A DNA stretch of 64,000 bases from Actinomycetospora corticicola (GTDB lineage: Bacteria; Actinomycetota; Actinomycetes; Mycobacteriales; Pseudonocardiaceae), in assembly GCF_013409505.1 (NCBI RefSeq), contig NZ_JACCBN010000001.1, positions 2,356,001-2,420,000 of the forward strand, read 5' to 3'. Shown in pieces: positions 34,495 to 43,936 of the stretch (position 1 is its first letter; each line of letters opens with the position of its first letter). Under the pieces are notes generated by a model. The model saw only the letters and a list, made by a program, of their open reading frames with translations. It searched no databases and was not told the origin of the DNA. Position numbers and translations under genes: made by a program.

Positions 34495-35681
34495 GCGGGC
34501 ATCCGCGGGTAGACCCGGAGGGCGTTGTCGCGAGCGATCATGGTGGCCACCCGTTCGGCGTCGGCGGGAGAGATCTCGTCGGTCGAGCACGCGTGCTCGA
34601 GCAGCCCGCCCAGGGCCGCCCGGAAGCGCAGCGCGGCGAGCAGGTGCAGCTCCGGCAGCCCGTAGGCGTCCGAGGCGTAGAGCACCTTGCCGAAGGGTGC
34701 CAGCTCCAGCACCTCGGCGATCACCTCGGGGGCCCGGGACCCGACGTAGGGCACGGCGAGGCTCACGTCGGCGTGGACGCAGGAGAACACCTGGGCCATC
34801 CACGCGGCCTGGCGGTGGTACGGGTAGGTGTGCAGCAGCATCAGCGGCACCCCGAGCGGTTCGACGAGGCGGGCGAGGCCCACGAGCAGGGCGGGGTCGG
34901 CGCGGTGCAGGTCCTCGTCGGGGTCGCCGAACCCGCTGTGCAGCTGCAGCGGCAGGCCGGTGTCGAGCCCGGCCCAGAGGCCGTGGCGCAGCAGCACCGG
35001 GTCGCGCAGCGGCTCGCGGTCGCGGGCGCGCCGGGGCAGCCACGCGGACGCGGCGGCCGCCACCTCCGCGGGCTCGGGGCGGTGCGGGTCGACGTCGAGA
35101 CCCGCCCGGTAGGCCAGCACGGTCTTGCAGGCGACCGGGAGCGGACGGCGGGCGGCGTCGGTGCGGCGCGCGACCTCGTCGGCGACCGCCGTCCCGAAGC
35201 CGCCGGCGTCCACCCCGGCGTCCGCGACCTCCTCGGCCACCGCCTCGAGCCGCACCACCTCGCCGACCGGCGCCCCCGCCACCGCGGACAGCGCGTCGAG
35301 ATCGAGCAGGCCGCCCGCGTCGAACCCGTGGTCGACGAGCAGGGCCCCGGAGCCGGCGGCGCGCAGCATCGCCCGGGACACGGCCTCGGCCCCGAGCTCC
35401 GCCCGCCGCGCGACGTAGTCGGCCGCCGGGGCGTGCGGGGGCAGGCCGAGCACCGGCGAGCACCAGCGGCGCACCGAGAAACCGAGCCGCGAGTCGAACG
35501 CCGAGAGCCCCGGCGCCGGCCCGGTCCCCTCGGTGAGCAGGGCCTCGAACGCCGGCCGGTCGAGATCGCCGGCCACCACCGAGTGGCAGTGGTGGTCGAC
35601 CAGCGGGACGCCGTCGAGGAAGCTGACCGGCCCCGCCGGCACCAGCCCGAGCGAGACCAGGCTGCCTCCGTCGGCGCACAC
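34491..35681 (-). CDS. Amidohydrolase related to the FluG N-terminal domain
   Basis: 396-residue TIM-barrel amidohydrolase. N-terminal HxH-like metal motif VDHHCHS (about 29-35), LQLHSGFGDPDEDLHRADPALL, LHTYPYHRQAAWMAQVF and the C-terminal metal Asp in LYASDAYGLPEL match the family linked to glutamine-synthetase-type FluG proteins. The reaction is not known. It starts 3 bp after the TrmA-like gene ends, so it is probably co-transcribed with it and with the M20 amidohydrolase. A probable glutamine synthetase remnant is seen much further on (63871), not adjacent. Confidence 0.8.
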   Translation of the reverse strand: MCADGGSLVSLGLVPAGPVSFLDGVPLVDHHCHSVVAGDLDRPAFEALLTEGTGPAPGLSAFDSRLGFSVRRWCSPVLGLPPHAPAADYVARRAELGAEAVSRAMLRAAGSGALLVDHGFDAGGLLDLDALSAVAGAPVGEVVRLEAVAEEVADAGVDAGGFGTAVADEVARRTDAARRPLPVACKTVLAYRAGLDVDPHRPEPAEVAAAASAWLPRRARDREPLRDPVLLRHGLWAGLDTGLPLQLHSGFGDPDEDLHRADPALLVGLARLVEPLGVPLMLLHTYPYHRQAAWMAQVFSCVHADVSLAVPYVGSRAPEVIAEVLELAPFGKVLYASDAYGLPELHLLAALRFRAALGGLLEHACSTDEISPADAERVATMIARDNALRVYPRMPA

Positions 35682-35684
35682 GGG

Positions 35685-36941
35685 TCAGGTCCGATTCGAC
35701 GGGTCGAGCTCCGCTGCGCTCCGTCTCCGTACGAGGGTCGCCACGCACTCCACGTGGTGGGTCATCGGGAAGGCGTCGAACACCCGCAGGCGCTCGAGGG
35801 TGTAGCCGGCCTCCGCCAGCGCGGCGACGTCGCGGGCCAGGGCGGCCGGGTCGCACGCGACGTGCACGATCCGGCGGGCGCCGACGGCCCCGATCCGGCC
35901 GGCGAGCTCGCGGCCCAGGCCCTTGCGGGGCGGGTCGGCCACGATGACGTCGGGCGGGGTGGTGCGAGCCAGGGAGTCCAGCACCTTCTCCACGCGCCCG
36001 CGGACGACGCGGGCCGCCGGGAGGTCGGCGAGGTTCTCCCCCGCCGCGGCGGTCGCGTCCGGGTCGGACTCGACGATCGAGACGTCGCCCGCCCGGTCGG
36101 CGAGCGCCGCGGCGATCAGCCCGGCGCCGCCGTAGAGGTCCCAGACGACGTCGTCGGCGCCGAGCTCGCCGACGCCCTCGACCGCGGCCGAGACGACCGC
36201 GTCCGCGGCGCCGGGGTGGACCTGCCAGAACGCGGGCGCGGGCAGCGCCCAGTCCCGGCCGGCGGCGTGCTCGTGGGCCGTCCCCGACCCGATCTCGAGC
36301 CGCCGCGTCCCCTCGAGGAGCTCGGTCGCGTGCGTCTCACCGGCCGCGTCGGCGACGATCTCGATCTCCGCCGTGGGCGTCCACGTCCGCGCGACGACGG
36401 GGTCGAGGGCGCCGCGGACCGCGATCGGGCAGTCGCCGACCGGCAGCACCTCGTGGCTGCGGTGCGCCCGCAGGCCGGGGCGGCCGTCGTCGGTCACCGC
36501 CATGCGCATCCGGGTCCGCCAGCCGAGCGGGCCGCCGGGCAGGGCCTCGCAGACCACGTCGCGCTCGATCCCGGCGAGGCGGGAGAGCTGCTCGGCGACC
36601 ACCGCCGCCTTGAGGTCGCGCTGGGTGTCGTGGTCGGCGTGCTGCCAGTCGCAGCCGCCGCACCCGCCGGGTCCGGCCCACGGGCAGGCCGGGGTGACCC
36701 GGCCCGGGGCCGCGTCGAGCACCGTCACCGCGTCGGCCCGGCAGAACGACCCGCCGTGGTCCTCGGTGACGACCGCGTGCACCCGCTCCCCGGGCAGCGC
36801 GTGCCGGACGAACACGACCCGTCCCTCGTGACGGGCCACGCAGTGCCCGCCGTGGGCCACCGCCCCCACCTCGAGGTCGAGCATCCGGTCGGTCCAGTCG
36901 GGCCGCTCCGGCGCACCCGTCGTCGGGATGGAGGCGCTCAT
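35685..36941 (-). CDS. TrmA/RlmCD-type RNA (uracil-5-)-methyltransferase
   Basis: 418-residue SAM-dependent RNA methyltransferase. N-terminal TRAM domain (about 17-75), Cys-rich ACPWAGPGGCGGCDW suited to a 4Fe-4S cluster, SAM-binding VWDLYGGAGLIAAALA, DPPRKGL, and catalytic Cys in VHVACDPAALARDV. The target is probably uridine in 23S rRNA or tRNA. ATG 36941 overlaps the permease stop as ATGA. A dispersed-motif copy (36916-36927) lies in the first codons. Confidence 0.9.
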   Translation of the reverse strand: MSASIPTTGAPERPDWTDRMLDLEVGAVAHGGHCVARHEGRVVFVRHALPGERVHAVVTEDHGGSFCRADAVTVLDAAPGRVTPACPWAGPGGCGGCDWQHADHDTQRDLKAAVVAEQLSRLAGIERDVVCEALPGGPLGWRTRMRMAVTDDGRPGLRAHRSHEVLPVGDCPIAVRGALDPVVARTWTPTAEIEIVADAAGETHATELLEGTRRLEIGSGTAHEHAAGRDWALPAPAFWQVHPGAADAVVSAAVEGVGELGADDVVWDLYGGAGLIAAALADRAGDVSIVESDPDATAAAGENLADLPAARVVRGRVEKVLDSLARTTPPDVIVADPPRKGLGRELAGRIGAVGARRIVHVACDPAALARDVAALAEAGYTLERLRVFDAFPMTHHVECVATLVRRRSAAELDPSNRT

Positions 36942-38998
36942 CGGGCGTCCGCCCGCTCGGACCCGGTGGCCGGCTCCGACGTCGAGCCCGGCTTGACGCC
37001 GTTGGTGGGAGGGGCCCCGTACCCGCGGCGGGCGCTGCCCGGCGCGCCCTGCGGACGCGGGGTGGCGAGCCGACGGGACGACTCGAGCTGCCAGGGCACG
37101 GACACGACCATGACACCCTTCTGGAACAGCAGCCGTCCCTTGAGGCGCAGCGCACTCTGGTTGTGCAGCAGCTGCTCCCACCAGTGCCCGAGGACGTACT
37201 CGGGGATGAACACGGTGACCACGTCGCGTGGGTTGTCGGTCCGGATGCGCTTGACGTACTGCAGGATCGGCCGGGTGATCTCGCGGTAGGGCGACTCGAG
37301 GACCTTGAGCGGCACCGGCAGCTGCCGCCGCTCCCAGTCCGAGGTGACCCGGCGGGTGTCGGCGTCGTCGACGTTGACCGTGACGGCCTCGAGCACGTCG
37401 GGGCGGGTGGCCCGGGCGTAGGCGACCGCCCGCAGCGTCGGCCGGTGCACCGTGGAGACCAGCACGATCGCGTGGTTGCGGCTGGGCAGCACGGCGTCGA
37501 TGACGTCGGGGGCGGCGATCTCCTCGGCGACCCGGTCGTAGTGCCGGCGGATGGAGAGCATCAGCAGGAAGGCGAGCCCGCCCGCGACGATCGCGATCCA
37601 CGCGCCGACCAGGAATTTCGTGATGAGCACGACGACGAGCACGACCCCGGTCATGGCCGCGCCGAAGCCCGAGACCAGGCGGGAACGCCGCAGCCCGGAG
37701 CGGGCCTCGTCGTCGGTCTCGGTGCCCAGCAGCCGGTTCCAGTGCCGCACCATGCCGAGCTGGGAGAGCGTGAAGGAGACGAACACACCCACGGTGTAGA
37801 GCGGGATGAGGGCCGTGACCTCGGCGGAGAACCCGACGACCAGCACGATCGCGAAGAACGCGAGGAACAGGATGCCGTTGGAGAAGGCGAGCCGGTCGCC
37901 ACGGGTGTGCAGCTGCCGCGGCAGGTAGCGGTCCTGCGCGAGGATCGAGCCGAGCACCGGGAAGCCGTTGAACGCCGTGTTCGCGGCCAGCACGAGGATC
38001 AGGGCGGTGAAGATCGTGACCGCCCAGAAGCCGGGCGGGAACCCGGAGAAGATGGTCTCCGCGAGCTGCGCGATCAGCGTCTCCTGCTTGTAGCCGGGAG
38101 GGGCGCCGACGAGCTGGGTGGCCGGGTCCTCGGCCATCTTCACGCCGGTGGCGCGCGCGAGGGCGAGCATCCCCGCGAACATCACGACCGCGATGAGCCC
38201 CAGCATGGCCAGGGTGGTCGCCGCGTTGCGCGACTTCGGCTTGCGGAAGGCCGGCACGCCGTTGGAGATCGCCTCGACGCCGGTCAGCGCCGCGCAGCCC
38301 TGGGTGAACGAGCGCAGCACGATGAACATCAGGGCGAGGCTGGAGAGCTGGTGGTCGGCCTCGCTGCGGACGTCGAGCCCCGCGCTGGGGGCCACCATGT
38401 CCTGGCCCAGCAGCAGCCGGACGACGCCGACGACGATCATCCCGCCCAGGCAGACGATGAAGCAGTAGACCGGGATCGCGAACGCCGCCCCGGACTCCCG
38501 CAGGCCGCGCAGGTTGACCGCCGTCAGCACGACGATCGCGAGGACGCTGAAGAGCACCTTGTGCTCGCCGACGAACGGGATGAGGGCGCCGAGGTTGTCC
38601 GCGGCCGAGGACACCGAGACCGCGACGGTCAGCGTGTAGTCGACCAGCAGGGCGGACGCGACGGTGAGGCCCGCGTGCCGCCCGAGGTTCGTCGTCGCGA
38701 TCTCGTAGTCGCCGCCGCCCGAGGGGTAGGCGTGGACGTTCTGGCGGTAGCTGACCACCACCGTCGTCAGGACGACGATGACCGCGAAACCGATCCACGG
38801 GGAGAAGACGTAGGCCCCGAGCCCGGCCAGCGAGAGGGTGATCAGCACCTCCTGCGGCGCGTAGGCCACGGAGGAGAGGGCGTCGGACGCGAACACCGGC
38901 AGCGCGATGCGTTTGCGCAGCAGCGTGTCCGAGAGCTCGTCGCTGCGGAACGGCAGTCCGAGCACGAGGCGTTTCGCCGCGGTAGCGAGCCTGGGCAC
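36938..38998 (-). CDS. APC-superfamily permease (KimA-like)
   Basis: 686-residue membrane transporter with about 12 transmembrane helices followed by a ~200-residue cytoplasmic tail with a UspA-like segment (AIVLVSTVHRPTLRAVAYARAT). N-terminal SSVAYAPQEVLITL and the SGGGDYEIATTNLG loop are typical of KimA-type potassium importers. The position next to two TrkA-type regulator genes on the opposite strand supports a role in K+ uptake. GTG 38998 is the start. As I recall, the same gene precedes ceoBC in mycobacteria. Confidence 0.85.
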   Translation of the reverse strand: MPRLATAAKRLVLGLPFRSDELSDTLLRKRIALPVFASDALSSVAYAPQEVLITLSLAGLGAYVFSPWIGFAVIVVLTTVVVSYRQNVHAYPSGGGDYEIATTNLGRHAGLTVASALLVDYTLTVAVSVSSAADNLGALIPFVGEHKVLFSVLAIVVLTAVNLRGLRESGAAFAIPVYCFIVCLGGMIVVGVVRLLLGQDMVAPSAGLDVRSEADHQLSSLALMFIVLRSFTQGCAALTGVEAISNGVPAFRKPKSRNAATTLAMLGLIAVVMFAGMLALARATGVKMAEDPATQLVGAPPGYKQETLIAQLAETIFSGFPPGFWAVTIFTALILVLAANTAFNGFPVLGSILAQDRYLPRQLHTRGDRLAFSNGILFLAFFAIVLVVGFSAEVTALIPLYTVGVFVSFTLSQLGMVRHWNRLLGTETDDEARSGLRRSRLVSGFGAAMTGVVLVVVLITKFLVGAWIAIVAGGLAFLLMLSIRRHYDRVAEEIAAPDVIDAVLPSRNHAIVLVSTVHRPTLRAVAYARATRPDVLEAVTVNVDDADTRRVTSDWERRQLPVPLKVLESPYREITRPILQYVKRIRTDNPRDVVTVFIPEYVLGHWWEQLLHNQSALRLKGRLLFQKGVMVVSVPWQLESSRRLATPRPQGAPGSARRGYGAPPTNGVKPGSTSEPATGSERADAR

Positions 38999-39094
38999 CC
39001 ACAGAGCGTAGGCCGAGCGGGTGGCGCGGTGGGATCGGGCGGTGCACCGGATACCGTGCGCGCGTCAGGAGCGGGTACCGGGACCGGAGGTCGC

Positions 39095-39760
39095 GTGCAC
39101 ATCGTCGTCATGGGCTGCGGCCGCGTGGGGTCCGCGCTGGCCCTGTCGCTGGAGCGCCTCGGCCACGAGGTCTCCGTCGTCGACCGGGACCCGCAGGCCT
39201 TCCGCCGGCTCGGCAGCGACTTCCACGGCCAGGAGATCGTCGGCGTGGGCTTCGACCGCGAGGTGCTGACGGCGGCGGGCATCCACCGCGCGGAGGCGTT
39301 CGCCGCGGTCTCCTCCGGGGACAACTCCAACATCATCTCCGCGCGCGTCGCACGCGAGACCTTCGGCGTCGAGACCGTCGTCGCCCGCATCTACGACGCC
39401 AAGCGCGCCGCGGTCTACGAGCGGCTCGGCATCCCGACCGTGGCCACCGTCCCCTGGACCACCGACCGCTTCCTGCGGATGCTGCTGCCCGACGGCGTGG
39501 CCACCGCGTGGCGGGACCCGTCCGGCACGGTCGCGATCATGCAGCTGCCCTTCCACGAGGACTGGTCGGGGCGCCCGGTCACCGAGCTCGAGGAGGCGAC
39601 CGGCAGCCGGGTCGCGTTCATCGTGCGCTTCGGCACCGGGGTGCTGACGAAGCCCGGCACCATCATCCAGGCCGACGACGTGGTGTACGCGGCGGCCGTC
39701 AGCGGCACGGTGGCCTCGGTCACCCAGGCGGCCCAGACGGCGCCTGCGGAGCGGGGGTAG
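39095..39760 (+). CDS. TrkA/CeoB-type K+ uptake regulatory protein (first copy)
   Basis: 221 residues: Rossmann RCK_N domain (VVMGCGRVGSALALSLERLGHEV) followed by an RCK_C domain. Acidic loop VVDRDPQAFRRL gives NAD(H)/ATP binding. It binds nucleotides and gates a Trk/KimA-type potassium transporter from the cytoplasm. GTG 39095 has GGAGG just 4 nt upstream. The next gene begins within 6 bp, and the divergent permease lies 96 bp upstream. Confidence 0.88.
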   Translation: MHIVVMGCGRVGSALALSLERLGHEVSVVDRDPQAFRRLGSDFHGQEIVGVGFDREVLTAAGIHRAEAFAAVSSGDNSNIISARVARETFGVETVVARIYDAKRAAVYERLGIPTVATVPWTTDRFLRMLLPDGVATAWRDPSGTVAIMQLPFHEDWSGRPVTELEEATGSRVAFIVRFGTGVLTKPGTIIQADDVVYAAAVSGTVASVTQAAQTAPAERG

Positions 39761-39765
39761 TGGCC

Positions 39766-40449
39766 ATGCGCGTGACCATCGCCGGGGCGGGCGCGGTGGG
39801 GAAGTCGATCGCCTCCGAGCTCATCGAGAACGGCCACGAGGTGATGCTCATCGAACGTGACCTCGCCGAGGTCGCGCCGGAGGCGGTGCCGCAGGCCGAG
39901 TGGGTGCACGCCGACGCCTGCGAGGTCGCCTCGCTCGAGGACGCCTCGGTGCAGAACTGCGACGTGGTGATCGCGGCGACCGGGGACGACAAGGTCAACC
40001 TCGTCGTCTCGCTGCTCGCGAAGACCGAGTTCGCCGTGCGCCGCGTGGTCGCCCGGGTGAACAACCCGCGCAACGAGTGGCTGTTCACCGAGTCCTGGGG
40101 CGTCGACGTCGCCGTGTCCACCCCGCGCATGCTCGCCGCGATGGTCGAGGAGGCGGTGTCGGTCGGCGACCTGGTCCGCCTGCTCACCCTGCGGCAGGGC
40201 AAGGCGAACCTCGTCGAGGTCACGCTGGCCGAGAACACCGCGTTGGCGGGACGGCCGGTGCGGGACGTGCCGCTGCCCGCGGACGCGGCGCTCGTCGCGA
40301 TCCTGCGGGGCGGCCGCGTGATCGTCCCGCAGTCCGACGACCCGCTCGAGCCCGGCGACGAGATGATGTTCGTCGCCGGCGAGGGCGTCGAGGACGAGAT
40401 CCACCGGGTGCTCACCTCGGGCGACCCGGGTGGGCGGGAGCTGATCTGA
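39766..40449 (+). CDS. TrkA/CeoC-type K+ uptake regulatory protein (second copy)
   Basis: 227 residues with the same RCK_N/RCK_C layout as its neighbour: VTIAGAGAVGKSIASELIENGHEVMLIERD, then an RCK_C domain around GRPVRDVPLPADAALVAILRGGRVIVPQSDDPLEPGDEM. Typically forms hetero-oligomers with the first copy. ATG 39766; GTG 39760 in the same frame overlaps the previous stop by one base and is possible. This is the last gene of the core block before the accessory interval. Confidence 0.88.
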   Translation: MRVTIAGAGAVGKSIASELIENGHEVMLIERDLAEVAPEAVPQAEWVHADACEVASLEDASVQNCDVVIAATGDDKVNLVVSLLAKTEFAVRRVVARVNNPRNEWLFTESWGVDVAVSTPRMLAAMVEEAVSVGDLVRLLTLRQGKANLVEVTLAENTALAGRPVRDVPLPADAALVAILRGGRVIVPQSDDPLEPGDEMMFVAGEGVEDEIHRVLTSGDPGGRELI

Positions 40450-40514
40450 GGCGCCCTGGCCGTGGCAGCGAAGCGTCGTTGCTGTCGTCCGGTGGCAGGA
40501 AGGTCACATCGTCG

Positions 40515-40955
40515 ATGGTCACGTTGCCGGGCGGCCGGAGCGTCGGGGCGCGGTCCCTGCGGGTGCCGCCCCCGGAGCCGCCGGCCTTCGGCCTCTACCT
40601 CGGGTCGGCCCGCGCGGCCCGTCGTCGGGACGCGGGCATGACCTGGCCGCGGCGCTGGCTCGTCTGGCCGGACTTCCGCACGCCGCGCCATCCCGACGAG
40701 GCGCGGGCCGCGATCGCGGCGCTGTACGAGCGGGCCGCCACCGAGGCCGTCGAGGTCGCCTGCGGCGGCGGGATCGGGCGGACGGGCACCGTCCTCGCGT
40801 GCGTCGCGACGCTGGACGGGCTGGGCCCGGACGAGGCCGTGGCCTGGGTCCGGGCGCACCACCACCGGCGTGCGGTGGAGACGCCGGGCCAGCGACGGTG
40901 GGTGCGGTGGTTCGCGGACGGGTTCGCCGACGGGTTCGCGGAACGGCCCCGGTAG
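40515..40955 (+). CDS. Small protein-tyrosine-phosphatase-like protein
   Basis: 146 residues with the C-x5-R phosphatase loop CGGGIGRTGT (about 77-86), typical of dual-specificity/PTP-like enzymes; the Cys is the nucleophile and the Arg binds phosphate. The usual HC is AC here. An upstream general-acid Asp could be in WPDFRTPRHPDEA. ATG 40515 is the start I prefer. The C-terminus carries a short repeat (FADGFADGFAE). First gene of the interval that interrupts the conserved trkA-DUF3159 order. Confidence 0.78.
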   Translation: MVTLPGGRSVGARSLRVPPPEPPAFGLYLGSARAARRRDAGMTWPRRWLVWPDFRTPRHPDEARAAIAALYERAATEAVEVACGGGIGRTGTVLACVATLDGLGPDEAVAWVRAHHHRRAVETPGQRRWVRWFADGFADGFAERPR

Positions 40956-40972
40956 CTGGCAGGGTGCGCGCC

Positions 40973-41320
40973 ATGGACCCGCGGGAGCTGTACCGCCGCT
41001 GGATCGACGAGCTGTGGAACGGGTCGGTCGAGGTGGCCGGGGAGCTCGTGGCGCCGGACTTCGTCGGCCACTGGCCCGACCGCGACGTCCACGGCCCGGC
41101 CGAGCTCGCCGCGATCATCGACGAGACGCACGGGATGCTCGACGTGCTGACCTTCGTGGTCGAGGTCGGGCCGCTCGTCGACGGCGACCTGCTGGCGGGC
41201 CGCTGGCGCGGTCGCGGCGCGCAGGACGGCAACCCGGTCACGTTCGTCGGCAACGACCTGCTGCGGGTCGCCGACGGGCGCGTCGTCGAGTACTGGGTGG
41301 CGTCCCTGCCGCTGCCGTAG
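40973..41320 (+). CDS. SnoaL/NTF2-like protein
   Basis: 115 residues with an NTF2-like fold: LYRRWIDELWNGSVEVAGELVAPDFVGHWPDRDVHG followed by two blocks ending in the C-terminal strand GNDLLRVADGRVVEYWV. Family members include polyketide cyclases and small-molecule isomerases or binding proteins. His and Asp residues that could be catalytic (HWPDRDVHG) are present, but function cannot be assigned. ATG 40973 follows the phosphatase gene by 17 bp, so it may be co-transcribed. Confidence 0.75.
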   Translation: MDPRELYRRWIDELWNGSVEVAGELVAPDFVGHWPDRDVHGPAELAAIIDETHGMLDVLTFVVEVGPLVDGDLLAGRWRGRGAQDGNPVTFVGNDLLRVADGRVVEYWVASLPLP

Positions 41321-41372
41321 CCGGCCGGGGCCGAGGCGAGCGCATGATCGTTCGGCACGCCAGACTGCCCGC

Positions 41373-43034
41373 GTGCCCGAGCGACGCGTGAGAGGGAGCG
41401 CAGCGGAGCCCGATCGTCGACGCCGCTGGTCCCTGCACCCGCTCGGGCTGACGCTCGGGGTCGGGCTCGCGACGCTCGCCTGCACGCCGACGCTGATCCC
41501 GCGCACCGGGTTCTTCCAGGGCCTCGTCAGCGGCGTCATGCTCGCGGCGGGCTACCTGCTCGGCGTCGTGCTCGCCCGGCTCGGCCGCCGGCGGTGGTCC
41601 CGCCCCTCCCCCACGGCCCGTGCGGTCGGGTGGGTGCTGCTCGCGATGCTGCTCGTGCCCGTCGTCGTGCTGGCGCTGCGGTACGGCTACCGGGAGCAGG
41701 TCGCGCAGGCGGCGTTGCTCGGGGTCCGGCCGCCGACGGTCGCCGCCTGGCTGCTCGCGGTACCGGTCGCGGTGGCCGTGCTCGCGGTGCTGGTGGCGAT
41801 CGTGCGGGGTGTCCGGGCGCTGCCCCGGTGGCCACGGCGGGTCGTGGTGGGGCTCGGCGTCGTGGTGCTCGCGCTGGCGCTGGTGTCGATCGCCGGCATC
41901 CCGGGTGTGAACCCGGCCCGCGCGGCGCTCGACCCGGCCTTCGCGGCCCAGGACGCGGGGGTGTTCGGCGGCGCCACGCAGCCCACCTCCCCGCTGCGCT
42001 CCGGGTCGCCCGCCTCGGCGCTGAGCTGGGAGTCGTTGGGGCGCGGCGGGCGCACGTTCGTCTCGTCCGGCCCTCCTGCGGCGGCGCTCGCGGCCGCCTC
42101 CGGGCGACCCGCCGTCGAGCCGATCCGGGTGTACGTCGGGCTCGGGAGCTCCTCCGACGCGGGTGAACGGGCCCGGCTCGCCGTCGACGAGCTGCGCCGG
42201 ACCGGCGCGTTCGACCGGCCCGTGATCGCCGTCCTGACGACGACGGGCACCGGCTTCGTCGACGCCGAGGCCGTCGACGCCCTGGAGCTCGCCTGGGGCG
42301 GGGACACCGCCGTCGTCACCAGCCAGTACTCCCTCATGCCGAGCGCCCTGTCGCTGCTGCTCGACGGCGACCGGGTGGCCGCCGCGGGCACGACGATGTA
42401 CGACGCCGTGCGGTCCGCGGTCGACACGCTCCCGCCCGGCCGGCCGCGGCCGCGGGTGGTCGTGTTCGGCGAGTCCCTGGGCGCGCTGGGCTCGCAGGCG
42501 GCGTTCGCCTCGGTCGACCAGGTCCGCGACGGCGCCCTGTGGAACGGCCCGCCGAACTCCTCGCCGCTGTGGCGCTCCCTCGTCGCGGGCCGGGACCCCG
42601 GCACCCGGGAGGTCCGACCCGTCGTCGGGAACGGGGAGCGGGTGCGGTTCGGCGGGGGCTCCGCCACCCCCGTCCTGACGACGAGCCCTCCCGCCCCCTG
42701 GCCCGCGCCGCGCACGGTCTACCTGCAGCACCCGAGCGACCCGGTGGTGTGGTGGTCCCCACGGCTGCTGTTCCAACGGCCGGACTGGCTCGCCGAACCG
42801 CACGGTGACGACGTGCTGCCGAGCGTGCGCTGGTACCCGCTCGTGACGTTCTGGCAGGTCACGATGGACATGATCCGCGCGCAGGAGGTGCCGTTCGGGC
42901 ACGGCCACAACTACGGGCCGGAGTCCCTGGACGCGTGGATGGACGTCGTCCCGCCGCCGGGCTGGACCCCGGCCGACACCGCCCGCGTGCACGCCGTGCA
43001 GGAGGCGGGCGGGCTCCCGACGCCGGGGGCCTAG
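41373..43034 (+). CDS. Membrane-anchored alpha/beta hydrolase (Abhydrolase_9 type)
   Basis: 553 residues: four to five transmembrane helices in the first ~190 residues, then an extracellular-type alpha/beta-hydrolase domain with nucleophile Ser in VVFGESLGALGSQ and a late His in GHGHNYGPESLD that fits the catalytic His. Homologues in actinobacteria are of unknown substrate; lipid or wax ester hydrolysis is a guess. GTG 41373 is a typical start; a second GTG near 41387 is less likely. The last codons carry a variant of the dispersed motif (43016-43027). Confidence 0.82.
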   Translation: MPERRVRGSAAEPDRRRRWSLHPLGLTLGVGLATLACTPTLIPRTGFFQGLVSGVMLAAGYLLGVVLARLGRRRWSRPSPTARAVGWVLLAMLLVPVVVLALRYGYREQVAQAALLGVRPPTVAAWLLAVPVAVAVLAVLVAIVRGVRALPRWPRRVVVGLGVVVLALALVSIAGIPGVNPARAALDPAFAAQDAGVFGGATQPTSPLRSGSPASALSWESLGRGGRTFVSSGPPAAALAAASGRPAVEPIRVYVGLGSSSDAGERARLAVDELRRTGAFDRPVIAVLTTTGTGFVDAEAVDALELAWGGDTAVVTSQYSLMPSALSLLLDGDRVAAAGTTMYDAVRSAVDTLPPGRPRPRVVVFGESLGALGSQAAFASVDQVRDGALWNGPPNSSPLWRSLVAGRDPGTREVRPVVGNGERVRFGGGSATPVLTTSPPAPWPAPRTVYLQHPSDPVVWWSPRLLFQRPDWLAEPHGDDVLPSVRWYPLVTFWQVTMDMIRAQEVPFGHGHNYGPESLDAWMDVVPPPGWTPADTARVHAVQEAGGLPTPGA

Positions 43035-43121
43035 CCCTTCCGCCCGACCAGCGCGGGGGCGCCGACCACCCGCTCGCCGGTCGGCTCCGGCCGATGCACG
43101 ACGTCCACCCTGGCGGGCTCC

Positions 43122-43808
43122 TCAGATGTGCGGCCAGGTCCGGAGGACGGCGGGATCGCCGCCGACGTGCAGGGAGAGCGGGTCGCGCCGGTGCCAGAGG
43201 GCCAGGACGACGTCCGACGCGGTCCCGCGGACGACGGTCTCCGCACCGGGACGCGGGAGGTCGTGCCGCAGCGTCTCGTCGAGGTCGGTGAGCTCCAGGA
43301 CCATCGTCCCGTCCTTCGGCGGGATGCGTCCGTAGGTGACGGCGGTCGCGACGAACGCCTCGAAGAACTCCTCGATGCCGTCGCGGGCGAGGTCGGCGGG
43401 GACCGGGGCGGGCTCATCCTCGGCGGTGGTCGCGGCGTCCCAGCGGTGGATCGCGAACTCGTGGGCCGCCCGCCGGTACCAGTAGGCGGCGTCGTCCGGG
43501 CGGACGCTCCAGTTCACGACGGGCGTGGCGGGGTCGGTCGTGGCGAGGAGCTGCAGGAGGGCGGCCAGGTCGTCGTCCCAGGAGGTCAGGGCCTCGTCGC
43601 GCCGGACGTCGAGGGCGGGCTCGCGCGCGTCGCGGCCGCCGGCGAACAACTCGGCCAGGGTGCGGCAGAACCCGGACGCGTGGGCGAGCAGCTCGGCCCC
43701 CGTCCAGTCCGGGCAGCTGCGGACGACCGCCTCGGGCCGCTCCCGACAGAGCCGGCCCAGCTCGCGCCCGTCGGCCTCGACCGCCTCGGTCCACCGCTGC
43801 GTATCCAC
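43122..43808 (-). CDS. Maleylpyruvate isomerase-like (MDMPI/DinB-fold) protein
   Basis: 228 residues with the mycothiol-dependent maleylpyruvate isomerase N-terminal four-helix fold: RSCPDWTGAELLAHASGFCRTLAEL and HEFAIHRWDA, which supply the metal-binding His residues of the DinB-like superfamily. A C-terminal SCP2/MDMPI_C-like part follows (TDLDETLRHDLPRPGAETVVRGTASDVVLAL). Probable mycothiol-linked transferase or isomerase; the substrate is unknown. It has an isolated position on the minus strand, divergent from the HNH gene. Confidence 0.8.
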   Translation of the reverse strand: MDTQRWTEAVEADGRELGRLCRERPEAVVRSCPDWTGAELLAHASGFCRTLAELFAGGRDAREPALDVRRDEALTSWDDDLAALLQLLATTDPATPVVNWSVRPDDAAYWYRRAAHEFAIHRWDAATTAEDEPAPVPADLARDGIEEFFEAFVATAVTYGRIPPKDGTMVLELTDLDETLRHDLPRPGAETVVRGTASDVVLALWHRRDPLSLHVGGDPAVLRTWPHI

Positions 43809-43876
43809 GGGGAGAGTGTGCCCGGTCGTGGGGCCGGGTTGCTCCGATCGTCAGGACGGAGGATGGCGAACGCTGA

Positions 43877-43892
43877 TCGAACATGCGTTCGA
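43877..43892. promoter_or_regulatory. LexA (SOS) box upstream of HNH endonuclease gene
   Basis: TCGAACATGCGTTCGA is a perfect dyad and fits the Gram-positive/mycobacterial SOS box CGAAC-RNRY-GTTCG at every position. It lies just upstream of the -35 region, so the downstream gene should be DNA-damage-inducible. Confidence 0.85.
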
Positions 43893-43923
43893 ACAGCGGA
43901 TGTTCCCGCAGGTCAGCGGACCC

Positions 43924-43929
43924 TAGACT
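43924..43929 (+). promoter_or_regulatory. Leaderless -10 box for HNH endonuclease gene
   Basis: TAGACT ends 7 nt before ATG 43937, so the transcript should begin at or near the start codon. A -35-like TGTTCC at 43901-43906 is 17 bp upstream. No ribosome binding site is present. Confidence 0.65.
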
Positions 43930-43936
43930 GATCGAC

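Noticed and set aside
30561-40449. Biosynthetic gene cluster around dxs
   Set aside because: Neighbours are housekeeping or degradative genes in conserved order; no terpene synthase, PKS or NRPS genes occur.
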